Of a stretch of 61,980 bases of DNA, positions 8,117 through 16,670 are shown in pieces; the first letter of the stretch is position 1; the number at the start of each line of letters is the position of its first letter. The translations under genes and the position numbers were made by a program. Under the pieces are notes generated by a model that was given only the letters and a program-made list of their open reading frames with translations, was not told where the DNA came from and searched no databases. This DNA is from Candidatus Faecousia excrementipullorum (GTDB lineage Bacteria; Bacillota; Clostridia; Oscillospirales; Oscillospiraceae): contig DVGG01000039.1 in assembly GCA_018712825.1 (NCBI GenBank), forward strand, positions 1 to 61,980, given 5' to 3'.

Positions 8117-9589
8117 ATGGAAAATCGTGAATTTTGGTTTGTAGTGGGCTCTCAGTTCCTGTACGGCCCGGAAGTGCTGGAAATCGTGGACAAGCGTGCC
8201 GCCGAGATGACCGAGGCGCTCAACGCCTCCGGAAACCTCCCCTACAAGCTGGTATACAAGGTCACCGCCAAGACCAACCAGGAGATTGCGGATGTGGTGA
8301 AGGAAGCCAACTACAACGACAACTGCTGCGGCATTATCACCTGGTGCCACACCTTCAGCCCCTCCAAAATGTGGATCAACGGCTTCGTGAACCTGCAGAA
8401 GCCCTACTGCCACCTGGCTACCCAGTACAACCTGGAGATTCCCAACGAGGAAATCGACATGGACTTCATGAACCTGAACCAGGCAGCCCATGGCGACCGG
8501 GAGCACGGCTTCATTGCCGCCCGGCTGCGGATGCCCCGGAAGGTGATTGCCGGCTACTGGAAGGACGAGTCCGTCCAGAAGCGTCTGGGCGCCTGGATGC
8601 GCACCGCTGTGGGCGTGGCTGTGTCCCGGAAGCTGAAGGTCATGCGTTTCGGCGACAATATGCGGGAAGTGGCTGTCACCGAGGGCGACAAGGTGGAAGT
8701 CCAGGCCAAGCTGGGCTGGCAGGTGAATACCTGGGCCGTGGGCGACCTGGTGAAGGTGATGAACGCAGTCACCGAGGAGGAGATCGACGCTCTGGTTGCC
8801 GAGTACAAGGCAAGCTATGACATTGCCACCGACAACATGGAAGCCATCCGCTACCAGGCAAAAGAAGAGATTGCCATGAAGAAGATGATGGATGCCGAGG
8901 GCTGCAAGGCCTTCGCCAACACCTTCCAGGATTTGTACGGCATGGAGCAGCTGCCGGGCCTTGCCTCCCAGCACCTGATGGCTCAGGGCTACGGCTACGG
9001 CGGCGAGGGTGACTGGAAGGTCTCCGCCATGACCGCCATCATGAAGGCCATGGGCGAAAACGGCAACGGTGCCTCCGGCTTCATGGAGGACTACACCTAC
9101 CACCTGGTGCCCGGCCAGCAGTACAGCCTGGGTGCCCACATGCTGGAGGTCTGCCCCTCCCTGGCAGGCAATAAGCCCCGCATCGAGACCCACTTCCTGG
9201 GCATCGGCATGAACGAGAAGGATCCCGCCCGTCTGGTGTTCGAGGGCAAGGAAGGCGACGCCATTGTGGTATCCCTCATTGATATGGGCGGCCGCCTGCG
9301 CCTCATCTGCCAGGACATCCACTGCGTCAAGCCCATTATGCCCATGCCCAACCTGCCCGTTGCCCGGGTAATGTGGGAGGCTATGCCCAACCTGACCACC
9401 GGCGTGGAGTGCTGGATTACCGCCGGCGGCGCCCACCACACGGTCCTCAGCTACGACGTAACCGCCGAGCAGATGAAGGACTGGGCCAACATCATGGGCA
9501 TTGAGTATGTCCACATTGGCAAGGACACCACCGTGGAAGGCCTGGAGCAGCAGCTGTTCCTGAACGACCTGGCCTGGAAGCTTAAGTAA
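8117..9589 (+). CDS. araA: L-arabinose isomerase
   Basis: 490 residues. The ATG at 8117 is 10 bases after AAGGAG (8101-8106); the ATG at 8108 is too close to it. AraA converts L-arabinose to L-ribulose with a Mn-dependent active site. The N-terminal EFWFVVGSQFLYGPEVLE, GIITWCHTFSPSKMWI and the C-terminal GVECWITAGGAHHTVLSYDV are hallmark AraA segments, and the acidic and histidine metal ligands lie in conserved places. Length matches the family (about 490-500). It is the second enzyme gene of the arabinose operon. Confidence 0.97.
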   Translation: MENREFWFVVGSQFLYGPEVLEIVDKRAAEMTEALNASGNLPYKLVYKVTAKTNQEIADVVKEANYNDNCCGIITWCHTFSPSKMWINGFVNLQKPYCHLATQYNLEIPNEEIDMDFMNLNQAAHGDREHGFIAARLRMPRKVIAGYWKDESVQKRLGAWMRTAVGVAVSRKLKVMRFGDNMREVAVTEGDKVEVQAKLGWQVNTWAVGDLVKVMNAVTEEEIDALVAEYKASYDIATDNMEAIRYQAKEEIAMKKMMDAEGCKAFANTFQDLYGMEQLPGLASQHLMAQGYGYGGEGDWKVSAMTAIMKAMGENGNGASGFMEDYTYHLVPGQQYSLGAHMLEVCPSLAGNKPRIETHFLGIGMNEKDPARLVFEGKEGDAIVVSLIDMGGRLRLICQDIHCVKPIMPMPNLPVARVMWEAMPNLTTGVECWITAGGAHHTVLSYDVTAEQMKDWANIMGIEYVHIGKDTTVEGLEQQLFLNDLAWKLK

Positions 9590-9601
9590 GAAGGTGCCGC
9601 T

Positions 9602-10294
9602 ATGCTGGAAAAACTGAAACAGGAAGTGCTGGAGGCTAACCTCCTGCTGCCCAAATATGGCCTGATTACCTTCACCTGGGGCAATGTGTCCGGGGTGGAT
9701 CGGGAAAAGAATCTTATGGTCATCAAGCCCTCCGGCGTGCCCTATGAGGGCATGACCGCCGAGGATATGGTGGTGGTGGACATCGCCACCGGCAAGGTGG
9801 TGGAAGGCAAATGGAAGCCCTCCAGCGACACCCCCACCCACCTGGCCCTGTACCGGGCTTACCCGGAGATGGGCGGGATCGTCCATACCCACAGCCGCTG
9901 GGCAACTACCTTTGCCCAGGCCGGCAGAAGCATTCCCGCCATGGGCACCACCCAGGGTGACTACTTCTATGGGGATATCCCCTGCACCCGGAAGATGACC
10001 CCGGAGGAGATTGCCGGCGAGTACGAGCTGGAAACCGGCAATGTGATTATCGAAACCTTCCGGGGCGTTGACCCCATGACCATCCCCGCCGTTGTGGTCC
10101 ACAGCCACGGCCCCTTTGCCTGGGGCAAGGATGCCCACGACGCCGTCCACAATGCGGTGGTGCTGGAGGAAGTGGCCTTCATGGACTTCCATGCCCTTCA
10201 GCTGAACCCCCAGGCCGGACGGATGCAGCAGGAGCTGCTGGATAAGCACTACCTGCGCAAGCACGGCAAAAACGCCTACTACGGCCAGGGCTAA
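9602..10294 (+). CDS. araD: L-ribulose-5-phosphate 4-epimerase
   Basis: 230 residues, a class II aldolase/epimerase fold. The zinc ligands are visible as [14 protein letters not shown] (residues about 95-108) and [13 protein letters not shown] (about 165-177). AraD makes D-xylulose 5-phosphate for the pentose phosphate or phosphoketolase pathways. It starts 12 bases after araA and ends the operon at a strong hairpin. Length is normal for AraD (about 230). Confidence 0.95.
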   Translation: MLEKLKQEVLEANLLLPKYGLITFTWGNVSGVDREKNLMVIKPSGVPYEGMTAEDMVVVDIATGKVVEGKWKPSSDTPTHLALYRAYPEMGGIVHTHSRWATTFAQAGRSIPAMGTTQGDYFYGDIPCTRKMTPEEIAGEYELETGNVIIETFRGVDPMTIPAVVVHSHGPFAWGKDAHDAVHNAVVLEEVAFMDFHALQLNPQAGRMQQELLDKHYLRKHGKNAYYGQG

Positions 10295-10320
10295 GGAAGC
10301 TCTAAGGAAACTCTGAATAA

Positions 10321-10355
10321 ATACCCCCTGAAAATCCTGGATTTTCAGGGGGTAT
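10321..10355. terminator. Shared terminator araD / tmcAL
   Basis: A perfect 15-bp stem (10321-10335 with 10341-10355) with a 5-base loop. The stop codon of the converging minus-strand gene (10345-10347) lies inside the stem, so the hairpin serves both genes. The T-run is poor on the plus side. Confidence 0.7.
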
Positions 10356-11493
10356 AGTATATTCTCCGCTTTTTTTCCAGTCCCGGAGGCTCCGGGCCAT
10401 CCTGGACAAACAGGCCGTACAGATCCTGGGCCCGGGTTTCCAGCCCCCAGTAGGGGTGCTCCATGGGCTTTCCTGTATGGCACAGTGGAAAATTTCCCTT
10501 TTGCTGCCGGAGAATCTGCCGTCCGGTTTCGTTGAAGGCCAGTACCCGCACATAGGGGACGGGCTGGGAGAGGGCTTCTTCCGTGAGCTCCAGAAAAGCG
10601 CACATCACCATCCGGTCCAGCCGGGAGCGGGTGTAGCGCTTGGATTTGACGGCGGTGAGAATCTCCTCCAGGGTGTTTTCCCGGCGGGCGGCGTGCATGA
10701 GCTTCCGCCAAAGCCCCTCGGAGCCGTAGGGGAGAGCCTCAAATTCGGCATCCGTCATGGTCCGCAGCCGGTAGAGCATGGCTTTTTCTCCGGATGCCCG
10801 GGTATGGAGCTGTCCCTGGGCAAGAATCTCCCGGGCTTTATCCGGCACGAAGGACTGCCAATCCCCGGCGGATTCCATTTTCAGCCGCAGGGCGGTGGCG
10901 GAGGGATTCTCCGGGTGAGGGTCAGCGGCGTGATAATCCCCGGGACGGTGAATGGGCAGAGGGGTGAGGGTGGAGTTTTGGGACAGAATTGCCTTGCAGT
11001 ACTCCACCGCTAAAATGTTGTTGGGCTTCATGAGCAAGTGGGCGGAAGCCCCCAGGGATTCCAAAGCTGCCTGCCGGGCAGCAGGAAAGCTCAGCCCTTT
11101 TTGCAGATACGCCCGCAGCACCGGGGGAAAGGCCGGGCTGTTCAACACCCGGGCGGTTTCCATAATTTCCTCTGGCTGATTTGTTTCTGCCCCGAAGCAC
11201 AGATGGGTACACAGCCGGGAGAGAATTTCCACCCCCCGGGCGGCGAACCCTTCTGCCGAGGAAAGACAGGCGGTAATGGGCAGCTCCAGCACCAGATCGG
11301 CGCCGCAGGCGATGGCTGCCTTTGCCCGGAGGGCTTTGTCCACAATGGCCGGGTATCCCCGCTGGACAAAGTTGCCGCTCATGAGGCACACCACCGCCGA
11401 ATCCTGCCCTAAAAGGCTTTTTGCCAGAGCCAGCTGCCTTGCATGCCCCAGGTGAAGAGGATTGTATTCACAAATAATACCTGCAACCTGCAA
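10345..11493 (-). CDS. tmcAL: TmcAL/YlbM, tRNA(Met) cytidine acetate ligase
   Basis: 382 residues if translation begins at the TTG (11491-11493) placed 10 bases after AGGAGG; this gives an N-terminus (VAGIICEYNPLHLGH) that aligns with the family. The HLGH motif is the nucleotidyltransferase signature; LMSGNFVQRGYPAIVDK and GADLVLELP are typical. The B. subtilis enzyme activates acetate with ATP and makes N4-acetylcytidine at the wobble base of elongator tRNA-Met. It runs opposite to ackA, whose product is also an acetate-activating enzyme; that link may be chance. Confidence 0.88.
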   Translation of the reverse strand: MQVAGIICEYNPLHLGHARQLALAKSLLGQDSAVVCLMSGNFVQRGYPAIVDKALRAKAAIACGADLVLELPITACLSSAEGFAARGVEILSRLCTHLCFGAETNQPEEIMETARVLNSPAFPPVLRAYLQKGLSFPAARQAALESLGASAHLLMKPNNILAVEYCKAILSQNSTLTPLPIHRPGDYHAADPHPENPSATALRLKMESAGDWQSFVPDKAREILAQGQLHTRASGEKAMLYRLRTMTDAEFEALPYGSEGLWRKLMHAARRENTLEEILTAVKSKRYTRSRLDRMVMCAFLELTEEALSQPVPYVRVLAFNETGRQILRQQKGNFPLCHTGKPMEHPYWGLETRAQDLYGLFVQDGPEPPGLEKKRRIYYTP

Positions 11494-11529
11494 AATGCCC
11501 AAACCTCCTAAAAAAACTTCCCATAGGAC

Positions 11530-11558
11530 TTGCGAAAATCGCAATCATATTATACAAT
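11530..11558 (+). promoter_or_regulatory. Probable ackA promoter
   Basis: TTGCGA (11530-11535), 17 bases, TACAAT (11553-11558), about 73 bases before ackA. A TATAAT on the opposite strand (11549-11554) overlaps it and may serve tmcAL, though no matching -35 is clear. Confidence 0.5.
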
Positions 11559-11630
11559 ATATTCAGATTCAGGTATAGTACCAGATTACACAAAAAAGAA
11601 AAATGTAATGATTTTAGGAGGAAGATTCCA

Positions 11631-12821
11631 ATGAACATTTTGGTTATCAACGCCGGCAGCTCCAGCCTGAAGTATCAGCTGATGGACCCGGAGACCGGCG
11701 ATGTGTCTGCCAAGGGCCTGTGTGAGCGTATTTACATCGACGGCCGCCTGACCCACAAGGTCGGGGACAAGAAGGTGGTCAAGGACATCCCCATGCCCAC
11801 CCACTCCGAGGCCATTGCCGCTGTGCTGGAGATTCTCCAGGACCCCCAGGAAGGCGTCATCAAGTCCGTGGACGAGATCGATGCCGTGGGTCACCGGGTG
11901 CTCCATGGCGGCATGAAGTTCTCCGATTCCTGCATCATTGACGATGCCTGCATCAAGGCCATTGAGGAGTGCATCCCCCTGGGACCCCTCCACAACCCCG
12001 CCAACCTCATGGGCATCCGGGCTTGCCAGGCTGTTATGCCCAACACCCCTCAGGTTGCCGTGTTCGACACCGCTTTCCACATGACCATGCCCCCCAAGGC
12101 CTACCGGTACGCCATTCCCACCGAGTACTATGAGAATGACGACATCCGCCGCTACGGCTTCCACGGAACCTCCCACAAGTATGTGGCCCGCCGGGCTGCC
12201 GCTCTTCTGGGCAAGACCGACTTCAAGATGATCAACTGCCACCTGGGCAACGGCTCTTCCCTGTGCGCCATCGAGAACGGCAAGTGCATGGATACCTCCA
12301 TGGGCCTGTCTCCTCTGGCAGGTGTCCCCATGGGTACCCGCTGCGGCGACATCGACGCCTGCGTGGTGCAGTTCATCTGCAACAAGTACGGTATGTCTGT
12401 GGACGAGTGCCTGACCATGCTGAACAAGAAGTCCGGCGTGCTGGCACTGTCCGAGAAGTCCTCCGACTTCCGTGACCTGGAGGATGGAGAGAAGCACGGC
12501 GACGAGAAGTGCATTCTGGCTCTGCAGAAGTTCTTCTACGAGGTTGCCAAGTACATCGGTGCCTACACCGCAGCCCTCAACGGCGTGGATGTGATTACCT
12601 TCACCGCCGGCGTGGGTGAGAATGGCCCCGAGACCCGTCAGACCATCTGCGACTACCTGGGCTACCTGGGTGTGAAGATTGACCCTGAGAAGAACAGCAA
12701 GCGGGGCAAGGAGATGTGCATTTCCACTCCCGACTCCAAGGTTCAGGTTTGGGTCATCCCCACCAATGAGGAGCTGATGATTGCGCAGGATACCGCTGAG
12801 CTGGTAAACGCCGCCAAGTAA
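11631..12821 (+). CDS. ackA: Acetate kinase
   Basis: 396 residues, full length. ATG after AGGAGG (11616-11621). Motifs of the ASKHA-fold acetate kinase are all present: NAGSSSLKYQL at the N-terminus, GHRVLHGG, VFDTAFHMTMP, YGFHGTSHKYV, NCHLGNGSSLCAI and TFTAGVGENGPETR. The catalytic Asp lies in VFDTAFH. It forms ATP and acetate from acetyl phosphate, the main substrate-level energy step of a fermenter. The phosphotransacetylase gene is not adjacent, so ackA here is monocistronic or leads the small downstream genes. Confidence 0.97.
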   Translation: MNILVINAGSSSLKYQLMDPETGDVSAKGLCERIYIDGRLTHKVGDKKVVKDIPMPTHSEAIAAVLEILQDPQEGVIKSVDEIDAVGHRVLHGGMKFSDSCIIDDACIKAIEECIPLGPLHNPANLMGIRACQAVMPNTPQVAVFDTAFHMTMPPKAYRYAIPTEYYENDDIRRYGFHGTSHKYVARRAAALLGKTDFKMINCHLGNGSSLCAIENGKCMDTSMGLSPLAGVPMGTRCGDIDACVVQFICNKYGMSVDECLTMLNKKSGVLALSEKSSDFRDLEDGEKHGDEKCILALQKFFYEVAKYIGAYTAALNGVDVITFTAGVGENGPETRQTICDYLGYLGVKIDPEKNSKRGKEMCISTPDSKVQVWVIPTNEELMIAQDTAELVNAAK

Positions 12822-12875
12822 ATCCATATGCCATGAGCCGCCGCACCTGCGACGGCTCAGTTTATAAAGGGAGAT

Positions 12876-13292
12876 GTGTATGAAACAGTCTATCGCCCAG
12901 TGACTTTGGTGGTGCGGGATTATGACGAGGCCATCGCCTTCTACCCCCAAAAGCTTTCCTTTACCCTGGTGGAGGATACCCCTTTGCCGGAGGAACAGAA
13001 GCGGTGGGTGGTGGTGGCACCTCCCGGCGGGGGTACCGGAATCCTCCTGGCCCGGGCTTCCAAGCCGGAGCAGAAGGCCTTTGTCGGCGACCAGAGCGGC
13101 GGCCGGGTATTTTTGTTTCTCAGCACCGATGATTTCTGGCGGGACTACCGCCAGATGGAAAAGAAGGGCGTCCGCTTTGTGCGGCAGCCCCAGAAGACGG
13201 ATTACGGAACCGTGGCCGTATTTGCGGATTTGTACGGCAACCTTTGGGATTTGATTCAGTACCAGAAACCGGAGAACCCGGCTGATTCTTGA
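12876..13292 (+). pseudogene. Glyoxalase/VOC-family protein with N-terminal frameshift
   Basis: The body (VTLVVRDYDEAIAFY to DLYGNLWDLIQY) is a complete VOC-fold protein of about 130 residues resembling glyoxalase/bleomycin-resistance homologues. The natural start appears to be ATG 12880, 6 bases after AAAGGGAG. It reads MKQSIAQ and then hits TGA at 12901-12903. One extra base after 12900 would join MKQSIAQ smoothly to VTLVVRDYDEAIAFY, the usual family N-terminus. The only in-frame alternatives are GTG 12876, too close to the ribosome site and giving an unusual N-terminus, and later GTG codons. It is therefore either a recent one-base deletion, a sequencing error, or a gene with an odd GTG start. 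Confidence 0.7.
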
Positions 13293-13307
13293 AAAGGAGA
13301 GATTTTT

Positions 13308-14522
13308 ATGTCTACCGTTGTGGAACGCTTTTTACGTTATGTAAACTATGAAACCACCTCCGACGAAGCCTCGGAAACCTGTCCTTCCACCCCGGGGCAG
13401 AAGGTGCTGGGGGCGAAGCTGGTGGAGGAGATGAAGGAGATGGGCATTGCCGATGCCCGTATGGATGAAAACGGCTATGTGTTCGGCACCGTCCCCGGAG
13501 ACCTGAACCTGCCTATCATCGGCCTCATTGCCCATATGGACACCTCCCCGGATGCCTCCGGGAGCCATATCCGCCCCAGAATCGTAGAATACCAGGGTGG
13601 CGACATCTGCCTGAACCCGGAGAAGGACATCTGGCTCCGGCAATCCCAGTATGAGAACCTGGAGCTCCACACGGGAAAACACCTGATTGTCACCGACGGC
13701 ACCACCTTGCTGGGAGCGGACGACAAGGCCGGCGTGGCGGAGATTCTGGCGGCGGCCCAGATTTTGCTGGAGAGCAAGCAGCCCCACGCCACCTTGCGGA
13801 TTGGCTTTACCCCGGATGAAGAAATTGGCAGAGGCGCCGACCGGTTTTCTGTTCCCGATTTTGGGGCAGACTATGCCTATACGGTGGACGGCGGTACGGT
13901 AGGGGAGCTGGAGTTTGAGAATTTCAATGCTGCCGCCGCAACGGTAAAATTTCAGGGCCTTAACATCCATCCCGGCTCTGCCAAGGATAAGATGGTCAAC
14001 TCCCAGTACATCGCCATGGAATTTGAGAGCCTGCTGCCCAGGAATCAGAAGCCGGAGTACACGGAAGGGTATGAGGGCTTCATCCACCTGACGGATATGG
14101 AAGGCTGCGTGGAGCATTCCACCCTGCGCTACATCATCCGGGACCACAGCATGGAAAAGTTCCAGGAGAAAAAGCGCCGGATGGAAAGTTGCGCAGCTTT
14201 CCTGAACGACAAATATGGCGAAGGCACTGTGACGCTGACCATCAAGGACAGCTACTACAACATGAAAGAGCCCATGATGGGCTGCATGCAGATTGTCTAC
14301 CGGGCCAAGGCCGCCATGGAGGCGGTGGGGCTTACTCCCCGGGTGGTGCCTGTACGGGGCGGCACCGATGGAGCAAGACTTTCCTACATGGGCCTTTTGT
14401 GCCCCAACCTCTTTACCGGCGGCGAGAACTACCACGGCCGGTTCGAGTATATCCCGGTGGAGGATATGGAGTTGGCGGTGAAGGTGCTGGTGCAGCTGCT
14501 GACGGATTTTCCGGCAAAATAA
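13308..14522 (+). CDS. pepT: Peptidase T (tripeptidase)
   Basis: 404 residues, ATG after AAAGGAGAG. M20 metallopeptidase with both zinc-binding and lid domains. Visible metal ligands and motifs are AHMDTSPDASG, LLGADDKAGVAEIL, TPDEEIGRGAD, YTVDGGTVGELEFENF and the final NYHGRFEYIPV. PepT removes the N-terminal residue from tripeptides in the cytoplasm. Length fits the family (about 405-410). It starts 15 bases after the VOC gene and may be cotranscribed with it. Confidence 0.95.
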   Translation: MSTVVERFLRYVNYETTSDEASETCPSTPGQKVLGAKLVEEMKEMGIADARMDENGYVFGTVPGDLNLPIIGLIAHMDTSPDASGSHIRPRIVEYQGGDICLNPEKDIWLRQSQYENLELHTGKHLIVTDGTTLLGADDKAGVAEILAAAQILLESKQPHATLRIGFTPDEEIGRGADRFSVPDFGADYAYTVDGGTVGELEFENFNAAAATVKFQGLNIHPGSAKDKMVNSQYIAMEFESLLPRNQKPEYTEGYEGFIHLTDMEGCVEHSTLRYIIRDHSMEKFQEKKRRMESCAAFLNDKYGEGTVTLTIKDSYYNMKEPMMGCMQIVYRAKAAMEAVGLTPRVVPVRGGTDGARLSYMGLLCPNLFTGGENYHGRFEYIPVEDMELAVKVLVQLLTDFPAK

Positions 14523-14604
14523 CGGATATGCAAGAGGTTGCATAACGCTTTTTGGTGCATTCCGCAGAACCGCAGAAAAGGGGATGGATTCCCCACTTCC
14601 AGGG

Positions 14605-14633
14605 TTGACAAACGGCAAGAAACAATATAAAAT
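14605..14633 (+). promoter_or_regulatory. Promoter of the LDH/MDH-family gene
   Basis: TTGACA (14605-14610), 17 bases, TAAAAT (14628-14633), about 50 bases before the start codon. Confidence 0.75.
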
Positions 14634-14682
14634 TATCGATATAAAAGGGTTGAATCCCTGAATTGATAAAGGAGTTATTGCT

Positions 14683-15627
14683 ATGAGTAAGATCACTGTT
14701 ATCGGCGCGGGCAGCGTAGGCGCAACGGTAGCCAACGACCTGATGATTCAGGGCGTTGCCTCTGAGATTGTCCTGGTGGACATCAACAAGAAGAAGGCAC
14801 TGGGCGAAGCACTGGACATCTACCAGGGCGCTCCCTTCCATTCTCCTGCCATTGTCCGCTCTGGTGAATATGAGGATGCCGCCGGCTCTGATATTGTGGT
14901 AATCACCAGCGGTATGCCCAGAAAGCCCGGCATGACCCGGCTGGATCTGGCTCAGACCAATGTAAATATTCTCAAGTCCATTGCCGAGGGCGTTGTGCCC
15001 CACGCAAAGGACGCCATCTACCTGATTGTTTCCAACCCCGTGGATGTGCTGACCTATGTGTTCACCAAGATTTCCGGCCTGCCGGAGAATCAGATCATCG
15101 GCTCCGGCACCATCCTGGATACCAGCCGTCTCCAGTCTGAGCTGGCCAAGCGGTTCTGCATCAGCCCCAAGAATGTCCACGCCCATGTGTACGGCGAGCA
15201 CGGCGACAGCTCCTTCGTGCCCTGGTCCCTGGCTCACATTGCCAACAACCACATCGACGCCTACCGGCACAATGCGCCTGACGCCGACAGAATCGACTGG
15301 AATCAGGACTACGCCGAGGTGGAGGAGTTCGTGAAGAAGTCCGGTGCCCAGATTATTGAGAACAAGGGCGCTACCTTCTTTGCCGTGGCCATGTCCGTGT
15401 GCCACATCTGCAAGTGCATCTACTCCGGCGCCGGCACCGCCCTGAGCGTATCCACCATGATGCATGGTGAGTACGGCGTGGACGATGTGTGCCTGTCCGT
15501 GCTGACCCTGGTGGACCGGAAGGGCGTCCGGGGCAAGATCCTCAACCCCCTGACGGACGAGGAAGTGGTAAAGCTCCAGGCCAGCGCCAACAAGCTGAAG
15601 GAAGTTATCAGCCAGATCACCTATTAA
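14683..15627 (+). CDS. L-lactate/malate dehydrogenase family protein
   Basis: 314 residues, NAD-dependent 2-hydroxyacid dehydrogenase of the LDH/MDH superfamily. It has the Rossmann motif GAGSVGATVANDL, the NAD-selecting acid (LVDINKKKA), the catalytic His173 in YGEHGDS, Asp146 and Arg149 in LDTSRL. Overall it resembles the L-lactate dehydrogenases of gut Clostridia. However, the residue that selects substrate is Arg80 in MPRKPGMTR. With a constant offset of 22 this equals position 102 of Bacillus LDH, where LDHs have Gln and malate dehydrogenases have Arg. It may therefore reduce oxaloacetate to malate rather than pyruvate to lactate. I leave the symbol open. Confidence 0.85.
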   Translation: MSKITVIGAGSVGATVANDLMIQGVASEIVLVDINKKKALGEALDIYQGAPFHSPAIVRSGEYEDAAGSDIVVITSGMPRKPGMTRLDLAQTNVNILKSIAEGVVPHAKDAIYLIVSNPVDVLTYVFTKISGLPENQIIGSGTILDTSRLQSELAKRFCISPKNVHAHVYGEHGDSSFVPWSLAHIANNHIDAYRHNAPDADRIDWNQDYAEVEEFVKKSGAQIIENKGATFFAVAMSVCHICKCIYSGAGTALSVSTMMHGEYGVDDVCLSVLTLVDRKGVRGKILNPLTDEEVVKLQASANKLKEVISQITY

Positions 15628-15633
15628 GTCATA

Positions 15634-15664
15634 GCCAGCCGGGGAGTTCCTCGGCTGGTTTTAC
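15634..15664 (+). terminator. Terminator after the LDH/MDH gene
   Basis: CCAGCCG (15635-15641) pairs with CGGCTGG (15652-15658), extended by GG/CC inside the loop, followed by TTTTA. Confidence 0.6.
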
Positions 15665-15674
15665 TTCCGGTGAG

Positions 15675-15703
15675 TTGACAAAGTGCAGAATCAATGATAG
15701 TAT
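15675..15703 (+). promoter_or_regulatory. nagB promoter
   Basis: TTGACA (15675-15680), 17 bases, TAGTAT (15698-15703), about 30 bases upstream of nagB. Confidence 0.7.
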
Positions 15704-15732
15704 GAAGGTACATTATATAGGAGGGGATTCCC

Positions 15733-16464
15733 ATGATTCACGCAAGAGTTATCAAAGTCAAGAACCCGGAGGAGATGGGCAAGGTCGCTGCCGACCTGTT
15801 CGAGGCCCTGATCCAGACCAAGCCCGCCTGTGTTCTGGGCCTGGCTACCGGTTCCAGCCCCCTGCCCCTGTACCGGGAGCTGGTGGAGCGCTGCAAGGCC
15901 GGTAAGATTGATTTCTCCCGGGTCCGTTCCGCCAACCTGGATGAGTACAAGGGCCTGTCCGGGGACCATCCCCAGAGCTACCGGTACTTCATGCAGGAGA
16001 ACCTGTTCAATCATGTGAACATCAAGCCGGAGAACACCATCGTTCCCAACGGCCAGACCGAGGACGTGGCGGCCATGTGCCAGGCTTATGAGAAGCAGAT
16101 TGAGGAGTGGGGCGGGGTGGACCTGCAGCTGCTGGGCATCGGCCACGACGGCCACATCGGCTTCAACGAGCCCACCGACCATTTCCCCGCCATGACCCAT
16201 GAGGTAGAGCTGGAGGAGATTACCCGTCAGGCCAACAAGCGCTTCTTCAACTCCATTGACGAGGTTCCCACCGCTGCTTACACCATGGGCATCGGCACCG
16301 TGATGGCAGCCCGGAAGGTGGTTCTGGTAGCCACCGGCGCCGACAAGAAGGAGATTCTCTACAAGACCCTCTGCGGCCCCGTGACCCCCCAGGTTCCCGC
16401 TTCCATTCTGCAGTTCCATCCCGATGTGACCATCATCTGCGACGAGGCTGCCTACCCCCTGTAA
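15733..16464 (+). CDS. nagB: Glucosamine-6-phosphate deaminase
   Basis: 243 residues. NagB turns glucosamine 6-phosphate into fructose 6-phosphate and ammonia. The sugar-phosphate loop GLATGSSPLPLY, the catalytic Asp in ANLDEYKGL, the GIGHDGHIGFNEP active-site loop with its Asp-Glu-His relay, and IGTVMAARKVVLVATG are all present. AGGAGG precedes the ATG. It stands alone between its own promoter and terminator; nagA is not adjacent. It lacks the C-terminal allosteric tail of the E. coli enzyme, as is usual in Gram-positives. Confidence 0.96.
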   Translation: MIHARVIKVKNPEEMGKVAADLFEALIQTKPACVLGLATGSSPLPLYRELVERCKAGKIDFSRVRSANLDEYKGLSGDHPQSYRYFMQENLFNHVNIKPENTIVPNGQTEDVAAMCQAYEKQIEEWGGVDLQLLGIGHDGHIGFNEPTDHFPAMTHEVELEEITRQANKRFFNSIDEVPTAAYTMGIGTVMAARKVVLVATGADKKEILYKTLCGPVTPQVPASILQFHPDVTIICDEAAYPL

Positions 16465-16481
16465 TCCCAAAGCATAAGAAG

Positions 16482-16516
16482 AAAAAGGACATGACTTCCC
16501 GGTCATGTCCTTTTTT
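16482..16516 (+). terminator. nagB terminator
   Basis: AAAAAGGACATGAC (16482-16495) and GTCATGTCCTTTTTT (16502-16516): a 14-bp stem with a T6 tail. Confidence 0.9.
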
Positions 16517-16670
16517 ACAATTTTCGGTAATTTTGGAAAAAGAAAACAGAATATTCACATATTTGTGGTAAAATCCCCGAACTAAGAATTTTGCCGTGGA
16601 AAGGGCAGCGGGAAATATACCTGGTGGAAAATGCCCGGTGGAAGGAATGGACAGACAGAAAGGAGCCCCT

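Noticed and set aside
6455-10711. A 1418-codon open frame on the minus strand across the arabinose genes
   Set aside because: It is antisense to five well-recognised genes, is rich in His/Gly/Val in the way of GC-rich shadow frames, and has no domain or ribosome site.
15665-15732. glmS-type ribozyme or riboswitch before nagB
   Set aside because: The gap is too short and contains an ordinary promoter and ribosome site.
16556-16574. Promoter for the unknown gene at 16671 (CACA-TATT-TGTG then TAAAAT)
   Set aside because: No acceptable -35 box at 16-18 bases from the TAAAAT.
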